Shown in pieces: positions 1 to 4,779 of a DNA stretch of 5,534 nt; position 1 is the stretch's first letter; every line of letters starts with the position of its first letter. A program made the translations under genes and the position numbers. Source of the DNA: an uncultured Pseudomonadota bacterium (GTDB lineage: Bacteria > Pseudomonadota > Gammaproteobacteria > Burkholderiales > SG8-39); assembly GCA_903864555.1 (NCBI GenBank), contig CAIPGJ010001048.1, positions 1 through 5,534 of the forward strand, written 5' to 3'. The notes beneath the pieces are model-generated. The model was not told where the DNA came from. It saw nothing but the letters and a program-made list of their open reading frames with translations, and ran no database searches.

Positions 1-1020
1 CTGCTGGCTGACCGTGTCAGTTCGCGCGGCCTGCTGGCGCTGGGCATGGCCATGGGGGCGGGTGGCATGCTGGTGCCGGCGCTGGTGCAGGGCATGCCGG
101 CGCTGTACTTCGCCGGGATGATGATCGGTATCACCTTCGCCTTCACCAGCGTGCTGATCCAGAACATCACCGGCCTGCTGAGCCGGCCCGAGGAGCGGGC
201 GCGCAACTTCAGCAATGCCAGCCTGGTGGGCGCCTCCACGCTGATGCTGGGGCCGCTGGTGGCCGGCTTTGGTATCGATCTGGTCGGCCATGCCGGGGCC
301 TGCCTGAGCAGCGTGGGGATGGGTGTGGTGGCCATGGCCATGCTGGCGCGTTGGGGCGGGCTGTTCCCGAAGCCCGGCTCACGGCCACGGACGTCGGCCG
401 CTGCTGCCCCGGCATCCACCGGGCGTCTTGCCGCGGCCTGGGTGAGCCTGCGCGAGAGCCTGGCTGACCGCAAGTCGCTGCCCATCATCGTGGTCGGGTC
501 CATCCTGCATTTCGGCCAGGACCTGTATCAGCTCTACCTGCCGGTGTATGCCCACGGCCTGGGCCTGTCGGCCTCGGTGATCGGCATCATCCTCGCCTGT
601 GTGTTCGTGATGTCGGTGGTGGTGCGCGCCTGGCTGCCGATGCTGGTGGCACGACTGGGCGAGGAGCGCCTGCTGATCACGGCCTTTCTGCTCGGCGCGG
701 TGGGCTTTGCCTGCACGCCCCTGCTGGCGCACCCGCTGGCGCTGTGCCTGCTGGCGGGCCTGTTCGGCCTGGGCATGGGGGCGGGCTCGCCGGTGATCAT
801 GATGCTGATCTTTACCCATGCCCCCGAGGGACGCTCCGGCGAGATGGTGGGCATGCGCAACACCGCCAACAACCTGGGGCGCGCCGGCGCGCCGCCGGTG
901 TTCGGCTTCATCGCCTCCGCCGCCGGGCTGGTGCCGGTGTTCGTCATCAGCGCCGGCATGATGGTGGCCGGCGCCTGGATCATGAACCGGCAGTTGCGGC
1001 GCCTGGTCAGGGTGAAATAA
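1..1020 (+). CDS. MFS transporter, C-terminal part (5' truncated by window edge)
   Basis: This is an inner-membrane secondary transporter of the major facilitator superfamily; its substrate cannot be told from sequence. The frame is open from base 1 and ends at TAA 1018-1020, giving 339 visible residues. The first residues (LLADRVSSRG) match MFS motif A, the cytoplasmic loop between TM2 and TM3, so about two helices are probably missing upstream. About ten hydrophobic segments follow, consistent with TM3-TM12. A motif C-like LGPLVAGF lies near visible residues 83-90. A hydrophilic Ala/Ser/Pro-rich loop at about 120-160 separates the two six-helix halves, and a weaker motif A echo (PMLVARLGEER) lies near 213-223. 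The protein ends in a basic tail (RQLRRLVRVK). The ATG at 46 is internal to the domain and should not be taken as the start. The downstream gene converges on it. Family assignment is firm; a drug, sugar or metabolite efflux role is open. Confidence 0.88.
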   Translation: MLADRVSSRGLLALGMAMGAGGMLVPALVQGMPALYFAGMMIGITFAFTSVLIQNITGLLSRPEERARNFSNASLVGASTLMLGPLVAGFGIDLVGHAGACLSSVGMGVVAMAMLARWGGLFPKPGSRPRTSAAAAPASTGRLAAAWVSLRESLADRKSLPIIVVGSILHFGQDLYQLYLPVYAHGLGLSASVIGIILACVFVMSVVVRAWLPMLVARLGEERLLITAFLLGAVGFACTPLLAHPLALCLLAGLFGLGMGAGSPVIMMLIFTHAPEGRSGEMVGMRNTANNLGRAGAPPVFGFIASAAGLVPVFVISAGMMVAGAWIMNRQLRRLVRVK

Positions 1021-1104
1021 TTATGATCAGTTATGGATGGTAGGCATTTCCATCATTGGCTGAGAGGCTATATTGTTATCACGATTATCGGATGGAAATA
1101 CGCC
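1021..1104. other. Convergent intergenic gap with a long-loop inverted repeat
   Basis: This 84-bp gap between two converging genes is visibly richer in A and T than its surroundings. It holds a perfect 9-bp inverted repeat, ATTTCCATC at 1046-1054 and GATGGAAAT at 1091-1099, separated by 36 bases. A further GGC (1043-1045) and GCC (1102-1104) could extend the stem past a two-base bulge. The symmetry suits a shared end for both transcripts, but neither side has a T-tract, so it is not a classic intrinsic terminator. I see no gene here. Confidence 0.4.
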
Positions 1105-2040
1105 TCAGGCACTCAGCACCAGCACCACCAGCCCGGCCATCAGCAGCCCCATCCCCGCCAGTTCCAGTCCGCCCGCCTGCTCCTTGAACACGCGGCGCGA
1201 GATGAAGTAACTGAACAGCACTTCCACCAGGCTGAGGGCGCGCACGTCGGCGGCATTGCGCATGGCGAAGGCGGTGAACCAGCCGATGGAGGAGGTGGCA
1301 CCCAGCGCGCCGGCAGTGAGCGAGAGCCGCCATTCGCGCATCACCACGCGCAGCACCTCAGGCTTGCGCGCCAGCAGCCAGCCCCCGAGCAGCAGGGTCT
1401 GGATTGATTGCGCCCACACCAGGTTGAAGGCACCCGAATAGAAGGGCGACCACTCAGGATGCAGCAGCGCCGCGCCGCGGTAACCCACAGCCGAGAACGA
1501 AAAGCCGCCGCCGGCTGCAACGCCATACAACGCAGCCGGCGAGAAGAGAGCCGACCACCAGCGTCCCGGTGTTGCGGCTTCGCCTGCCTGGGCAGCCGGC
1601 TTGAGGGACAGCAGTACCACGCCCACCGCCGACAGCGCGATGGCGAGCAGCGACCAGGGGCCCAGGCCTTCGCCCAGCAGCAGGAAGCCGAACAGCGCCA
1701 CCTGCAGCACTTCGGTCTTGGAGTAGGCGGTGGCCACGGCAAACGAGCGCGTCTGCATGGCCATCAGCAGAAAGGCGGTGGCCAGCAACTGCGCCACCCC
1801 GCCCATGGCGATCCAGCCGATGTAGGCCGGGGAGAACAGCGGCGCATTGCCCGGCATGGGATCGGCAAGCGTGTGGTGCAGGATGAGCAACCACAGCACG
1901 GTGAAGGGCAGGCCGTAGAGAAAGCGCACCAGCGTCGCACCCAGTGTGCCGGCGCTCTGGATGAGGCCGCGCTGGGCGGCGTTGCGTGCCGTCTGTGCGG
2001 CGGCCGCGAAGATGGTGATGGGTATCCACAGCCAGGTCAT
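1105..2040 (-). CDS. DMT superfamily (EamA-type) transporter
   Basis: This 311-residue inner-membrane protein of the drug/metabolite transporter superfamily has about ten hydrophobic helices in two five-helix halves, the usual size and design for EamA proteins. The first half ends with the typical SKTEVLQVALFGFLLLGE (residues 107-124), whose conserved glutamate precedes the next helix (WSLLAIALSAVGVVLLS). The second half repeats the pattern at LVEVLFSYFISRRVFKEQ (271-288) followed by a final helix. A polar linker at about 147-165 joins the halves. The chosen ATG (2038-2040) starts directly into the first helix; the ribosome site is weak (GAAAG, minus strand 2047-2051). The gene follows leuA on the same strand after 179 bp, so readthrough is possible but the stem-loops between them may limit it. 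Family members export amino acids or other metabolites, or have unknown substrates; a branched-chain amino acid role here is only a guess from position. Confidence 0.85.
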   Translation of the reverse strand: MTWLWIPITIFAAAAQTARNAAQRGLIQSAGTLGATLVRFLYGLPFTVLWLLILHHTLADPMPGNAPLFSPAYIGWIAMGGVAQLLATAFLLMAMQTRSFAVATAYSKTEVLQVALFGFLLLGEGLGPWSLLAIALSAVGVVLLSLKPAAQAGEAATPGRWWSALFSPAALYGVAAGGGFSFSAVGYRGAALLHPEWSPFYSGAFNLVWAQSIQTLLLGGWLLARKPEVLRVVMREWRLSLTAGALGATSSIGWFTAFAMRNAADVRALSLVEVLFSYFISRRVFKEQAGGLELAGMGLLMAGLVVLVLSA

Positions 2041-2082
2041 GCCGGACTTTCAGGTGGGGCGGGTGATGCGCGCTGCTGTGCA

Positions 2083-2103
2083 GCCGGTCGGCTTACGACC
2101 GGC
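2083..2103. repeat. Perfect 8-bp stem-loop upstream of the EamA gene
   Basis: GCCGGTCG (2083-2090) and CGACCGGC (2096-2103) pair perfectly around a five-base loop. No run of T follows on either strand, so this is not a standard rho-independent terminator. It sits 43-63 bases upstream of the EamA start codon, so it could lie in a leuA 3' end, in the EamA leader, or act as a protein-binding palindrome. Confidence 0.5.
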
Positions 2104-2136
2104 CGCCCTGCGGCTTCAATGGCTTGGGCAGGCAGA

Positions 2137-2183
2137 TCCTCAGGGCCTCGGCAGTGCCCTTGCCCTGAGGAGATGTGTCTCCT
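2137..2183 (-). terminator. Overlapping stem-loops after leuA, possible transcript end
   Basis: Two perfect hairpins share bases. TCCTCAGGGC (2137-2146) pairs with GCCCTGAGGA (2162-2171) as a 10-bp stem with a 15-base loop. AGGAGA (2168-2173) pairs with TCTCCT (2178-2183) around TGTG. AGGA at 2168-2171 is used by both, so the two cannot form fully together. In the leuA transcript the smaller hairpin emerges first. No T-tract follows either, so intrinsic termination is doubtful; transcript-end stabilisation or an alternative-fold switch before the EamA gene are other possibilities. Confidence 0.35.
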
Positions 2184-2195
2184 TGGAGTGCTGCT

Positions 2196-2232
2196 GGCGG
2201 CGGCTTCGCAAGGTGCGGCTCAGGCCGCCGCC
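2196..2232. repeat. GC-only inverted repeat spanning the leuA stop codon
   Basis: GGCGGCGGC (2196-2204) and GCCGCCGCC (2224-2232) form a perfect 9-bp stem with a 19-base loop that contains the leuA stop codon (2220-2222). On the coding side the repeat encodes part of the terminal Ala run of LeuA. With no adjacent T-tract it is not a classic terminator, though so stable a stem could protect the leuA mRNA end or slow polymerase. Part of the symmetry may simply reflect GCG/GCC alanine codons. Confidence 0.4.
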
Positions 2233-3899
2233 TTCTGCTCTGCGGCGTCCAGTTGCGTGCGATTCCACGCCGACAGCACCGCCTTCATGGAGGCGCTGAC
2301 CGTGTCGTGGTCCAGCGCCACGCCCGACACACGCTGGCCGTCGATGTTGAGCAGTACATAGGCCACGGCTTCGGCATTGGTGCCGGCGCCGATGGCGTGC
2401 TCGCTGTAATCGACCACGGCGATGCGGCGCTTGCCGTGCTTGGTCAATGCATCGACGAAGGCGGACAGGGCGCCTTCGCCCTCGCCCTGCAGCGTGTGCT
2501 TGGTGCTGCTGTCCACCACATGCGCATTGATGGCGTCGTGCCCGGCGCTGCGGTCGAGTTGATAACCGGTGAGCGAGACCGGCGCGCCATCGGCAATGAA
2601 TTTCTGTTTGAAGATGTCGTGGATGGTGGCGCTGCCCACTTCGCCGCCCTGGGTTTCGCTGTGCTTCTGCACCGCCTGGGCGAGTTCCACCTGCATCCAG
2701 CGCGGCAGCACCAGGCCGTAGTCGCGCTCGAGCACGAAGGCCACGCCGCCTTTGCCCGACTGGCTGTTGACGCGGATCACCGCCTGGTAATCGCGGCCGA
2801 GGTCCTTCGGGTCGATGGGCAGGTAGGCCACCTGCCACGGGTCCTCGGGCTTTTGCACCATGAGGCATTTGCGGATGGCGTCCTGGTGGCTGCCGGAGAA
2901 GGCGGTGTAGACGAGGTCGCCGAACCAGGGATGGCGCGGGTGCAGCGGAATGTCGGTGCACTCGGTGGCCACCTGGATGAGCTCGTCCGGGTTGGAGAGG
3001 TCGAGCTTCGGGTCCACGCCCTGGCTGTACAGGTTCATCGCCATGGTGGTGATGTCCATGTTGCCGGTGCGCTCGCCGTTGCCGAGCAGCGTGCCCTCGA
3101 CGCGGTCGGCGCCGGCAAGGAGGGCCAGCTCGCCCGCGGCCACGGCACAGCCGCGGTCATTGTGGGTATGCACCGAGATGATCACCGAGTCGCGCCGGCT
3201 GATGTGGGTGTGGAAGTACTCGACCTGGTCGGCGAAGACATTGGGCGTGGCCACTTCCACCGTGGTGGGCAGGTTGAGGATGCATTTCCTCTGCGGCGTG
3301 GGCTGCCAGACGTCCATCACCGCTTCGCAGATTGCCACGGCGTATTCGGGTTCGGTGCTGGTGAAGCTTTCGGGGGAGTACTCGAACACCCATTCGGTGT
3401 CGGGGTACTTCGCGGCCTCGTCCTTCACCCATTGCGCGCCCTGGCGGGCGATGGCGGTGATGCCGGCCTTGTCCAGGCCGAACACGCGCTCGCGCTGCAC
3501 CGGCGAGGTGGAGTTGTACACGTGGAGGATGACGCGCTTGGCGCCCTTCACCGCCTGGAAGGTGCGCTGGATGAGATCGAGCCGCGCCTGCACCAGCACC
3601 TGGATGGTGACGTCATCGGGAATCTGCTTTTCCTCGATAGCCCAGCGCACGAAGTCGTAATCCGGCTGGCTGGCCGAGGGAAAGCCCACTTCGATCTCCT
3701 TGAAGCCCAGCTTCACCAGCAGCGCCCACATGCGTTTCTTCTGCTGCGGGTTCATCGGTTCGAGCAGCGCCTGGTTGCCATCGCGCAGGTCCACGCTGGC
3801 CCAGATCGGCGCCTGGGTGATGACGCGCGAAGGCCACTGGCGGTTCTTCAAAACCGGCGAATGTACCGGACGGTACTTGCGATGGTCAAAGGCTTGCAT
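2220..3899 (-). CDS. leuA: 2-isopropylmalate synthase
   Basis: This cytoplasmic enzyme condenses acetyl-CoA with 2-ketoisovalerate to give 2-isopropylmalate, the committed step of leucine synthesis. The 559 residues match the longer LeuA form of Pseudomonas and relatives. The catalytic TIM barrel carries the family signature DLRDGNQ (residues 37-43), with catalytic Arg39 and metal ligand Asp40. The second signature, VHTHNDRGCAVA (243-254), contains metal ligands His244 and His246, and GNGERTGN (273-280) supplies Asn280. FSGSHQDA (334-341) and RVNSQSGKGG (376-385) are also typical. From about 430 onward is the regulatory domain that binds leucine in this family, with the conserved EHAIGAGTNAEA (500-511). 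All key residues are present, so the enzyme should be active and feedback-sensitive. The ATG at 3899 is backed by AGGAG (minus strand, 3906-3910), six bases upstream; the next Met is residue 49, inside the barrel. It is divergent from the Lrp-type regulator. Confidence 0.97.
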   Translation of the reverse strand: MQAFDHRKYRPVHSPVLKNRQWPSRVITQAPIWASVDLRDGNQALLEPMNPQQKKRMWALLVKLGFKEIEVGFPSASQPDYDFVRWAIEEKQIPDDVTIQVLVQARLDLIQRTFQAVKGAKRVILHVYNSTSPVQRERVFGLDKAGITAIARQGAQWVKDEAAKYPDTEWVFEYSPESFTSTEPEYAVAICEAVMDVWQPTPQRKCILNLPTTVEVATPNVFADQVEYFHTHISRRDSVIISVHTHNDRGCAVAAGELALLAGADRVEGTLLGNGERTGNMDITTMAMNLYSQGVDPKLDLSNPDELIQVATECTDIPLHPRHPWFGDLVYTAFSGSHQDAIRKCLMVQKPEDPWQVAYLPIDPKDLGRDYQAVIRVNSQSGKGGVAFVLERDYGLVLPRWMQVELAQAVQKHSETQGGEVGSATIHDIFKQKFIADGAPVSLTGYQLDRSAGHDAINAHVVDSSTKHTLQGEGEGALSAFVDALTKHGKRRIAVVDYSEHAIGAGTNAEAVAYVLLNIDGQRVSGVALDHDTVSASMKAVLSAWNRTQLDAAEQKAAA

Positions 3900-3999
3900 G
3901 CTGGGCTCCTGAGGGCGGTGTCGCAGGGTGCGATGGATTGCGGGCGAGCGACCAAGGAGAGCAGTTTAGGCAAAAAGGCGAGGCAGATGATTGCGAAGA

Positions 4000-4030
4000 T
4001 TGCTCTTAAAGTGACTATTTGAGCAATAAT
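4000..4030 (+). promoter_or_regulatory. Weak candidate promoter for the Lrp-type regulator
   Basis: TTGCTC (4000-4005) could be a -35 element and AATAAT (4025-4030, five of six to TATAAT) a -10, but the 19-base spacer is longer than ideal. The -10 would lie inside the 15-bp palindrome, so a protein bound there would block the promoter, as expected for autorepression. The call is tentative. Confidence 0.25.
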
Positions 4031-4036
4031 ATTGCT
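4022..4036. promoter_or_regulatory. Perfect 15-bp palindrome, likely Lrp-type operator
   Basis: AGCAATA, a central A, then TATTGCT gives 7-bp arms with perfect symmetry. Lrp/AsnC proteins bind roughly 15-bp AT-rich palindromes, and the E. coli Lrp consensus likewise has AG near one end, CT near the other and an A/T core. The centre at 4029 is about 65 bp from the regulator start codon and about 130 bp from the leuA start codon, a good place to control both. That the neighbouring regulator binds it is inference from position and form. Confidence 0.6.
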
Positions 4037-4042
4037 GTAACA

Positions 4043-4056
4043 CAGTTAAATAACTG
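4043..4056. promoter_or_regulatory. Second inverted repeat, CAGTTA-AA-TAACTG
   Basis: CAGTTA (4043-4048) and TAACTG (4051-4056) are perfect inverted copies with a two-base centre. The centre at about 4049.5 is roughly 20.5 bp, close to two helical turns, from the centre of the 15-bp palindrome, so dimers bound at both would sit on one face of the DNA. Its sequence differs from the ATTGC-type palindrome, so it may be a lower-affinity site for the same protein or a site for another one. Confidence 0.4.
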
Positions 4057-4079
4057 ACTATGTGCCCTGCAATGGGCCG

Positions 4080-4092
4080 GGTGGAGCAATAA
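4080..4092 (+). promoter_or_regulatory. Ribosome binding site of the regulator overlapping a direct repeat
   Basis: GGTGGAG (4080-4086) is a good Shine-Dalgarno match seven bases before the ATG at 4094 and supports that start. It overlaps GAGCAATAA (4084-4092), a 9-bp direct copy of 4021-4029, which includes one arm of the upstream palindrome. The copies are 63 bp apart, six helical turns. Confidence 0.6.
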
Positions 4093-4093
4093 C

Positions 4094-4564
4094 ATGGAAC
4101 TGGATCGCTACGACCGCAGCATCCTCGAGGCCCTGCAGGGCAACGGCCGCATCAGCAATCAGGAACTGGCCGACCGCATCGGCCTGTCGCCCTCGCCCTG
4201 CCTGCGCCGGGTGAAGGCGCTCGAGGAAGCGGGGGTCATCCTGGGTTATCGGGCGCTCGTCGACAACCGGGCACTGGGCCTCACGCTGACGGCACTGGTC
4301 TTCATTTCCATGGACCGTCACACCCCGGACCGCTTCGCCAACTTCGAGGCGCGCATCGGTGAACTGCCCGAAGTGCTGGAGTGTCTCCTCATCACCGGGC
4401 AGGATGCGGACTACCAGTTGAAGGCGGTGGTGCGCGACATGGATGCCTATCAGGAGCTGCTGCTCGACAAGATCACGCGCATCGAGGGCGTCACCGGCGT
4501 GCACTCCAGCTTCGTGCTGAGGAAGGCCGTGGACAAGACGGCGATTGCGGTGGGCAAGGGCTGA
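4094..4564 (+). CDS. Lrp/AsnC family transcriptional regulator
   Basis: This 156-residue DNA-binding regulator has the usual Lrp/AsnC length and order. It starts with LDRYDRSILEALQGNGR (residues 3-19), a close match to the family's opening. A winged helix-turn-helix follows at about 20-52 (SNQELADRIGLSPSPCLRRV, then KALEEAGVILGYRA). The ligand-sensing RAM domain spans about 65-143, with the typical TGQDADYQL (101-109) and a final strand at GVTGVHSSFVLR. These proteins form dimers and octamers that bind amino acids, often leucine, and wrap DNA. The divergent leuA and shared palindromic gap make leuA and autoregulation the likeliest targets. The start is fixed by GGTGGAG seven bases upstream. 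It could be a true Lrp, a BkdR-like regulator or another paralogue; sequence alone does not settle which amino acid it senses, so I give no symbol. Confidence 0.93.
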   Translation: MELDRYDRSILEALQGNGRISNQELADRIGLSPSPCLRRVKALEEAGVILGYRALVDNRALGLTLTALVFISMDRHTPDRFANFEARIGELPEVLECLLITGQDADYQLKAVVRDMDAYQELLLDKITRIEGVTGVHSSFVLRKAVDKTAIAVGKG

Positions 4565-4605
4565 TCCCGTCGGGTTTCGCCGCACCGGCCGGCGGCAGGC
4601 GCCAC

Positions 4606-4638
4606 GCGTTTGAGTTTGCAAACGCTGCACGCTACACT
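4606..4638 (+). promoter_or_regulatory. Candidate sigma70-type promoter with palindrome in the spacer
   Basis: TTGAGT (4610-4615) and TACACT (4633-4638) each match four of six consensus bases and are separated by an ideal 17 bases. This would start transcription near 4645, about 135 bases before the cupin gene. The spacer region holds the perfect palindrome GTTTGCAAAC (4614-4623), nested with a second inverted repeat, GCGTTTG (4606-4612) and CAAACGC (4619-4625). The overlap suggests an operator that would shut the promoter when bound. No T-tract follows, so it is a poor terminator for the upstream regulator gene. Confidence 0.45.
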
Positions 4639-4680
4639 CGCTGCGCTCCAGACGGGCGTTCCGGATGCAGCCGCGGTCCA

Positions 4681-4697
4681 CCGCCCCTCATGGGCGG
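4681..4697 (+). repeat. Small GC hairpin in the leader of the cupin gene
   Basis: CCGCCC (4681-4686) and GGGCGG (4692-4697) form a 6-bp stem with a five-base loop. It would lie in the mRNA leader if the promoter near 4610-4638 is real. It is well short of the ribosome site, so a direct effect on translation is not obvious. Confidence 0.3.
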
Positions 4698-4768
4698 GCA
4701 CCGAATCAGCACCGATACACGATAGACGGCGGCCTGGGTTTCCATCATTCCTCCGGTTCAAAATCCAC

Positions 4769-4774
4769 GAGGTG
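4769..4774 (+). promoter_or_regulatory. Ribosome binding site that sets the cupin gene start
   Basis: GAGGTG lies five bases before the ATG at 4780. The alternative in-frame ATG at 4801 (residue 8) has no comparable site, so 4780 is preferred. Confidence 0.65.
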
Positions 4775-4779
4775 TCAGC

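Larger units (their letters stand above)
3900..4093. promoter_or_regulatory. Divergent leuA / Lrp-type regulator control region
   Basis: This 194-bp gap separates two divergent starts and is strongly AT-rich from about 3965 to 4062, unlike the flanking genes. The word ATTGC or its complement GCAAT occurs seven times, starting at 3937, 3990, 3999, 4023, 4031, 4069 and 4086; by eye there are only about a dozen in the rest of the window. ATTGCTC (3999-4005) and GAGCAAT (4021-4027) form a further 7-bp inverted repeat. Both promoters must lie here. Candidate -10 elements are AATAAT (4025-4030) towards the regulator and TATTAT (minus strand, 4026-4031) towards leuA; no convincing -35 is seen for leuA. 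I looked for a leucine-rich leader peptide before leuA and found no credible start codon, so transcriptional control by the regulator is likelier than attenuation. Confidence 0.7.

Noticed and set aside
46..48. ATG at 46 as the true start of the MFS gene
   Set aside because: The frame is open upstream to base 1 and encodes MFS motif A there, so the real start lies before the window.
1408..2361. 317-codon open frame on the + strand opposite the EamA gene
   Set aside because: The product is rich in Arg, Gln and Gly with no recognisable domain, and it lies opposite a well-formed ten-helix transporter and runs into leuA antisense.
3900..4010. Leucine leader peptide and attenuator before leuA
   Set aside because: A few Leu codons (CTG, CTC, TTG) can be read on the minus strand, but there is no credible start codon and no terminator hairpin with a T-tract.
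2175..4022. Long 615-codon open frame on the + strand opposite leuA
   Set aside because: It is antisense to a clear LeuA with all catalytic motifs. Its product is rich in His, Gly, Ala and Val with no recognisable domain, as expected from GC-rich shadow frames.
4058..4681. 207-codon open frame on the - strand opposite the Lrp-type regulator
   Set aside because: It is antisense to an unmistakable Lrp/AsnC protein and has no ribosome site or domain that I can recognise.
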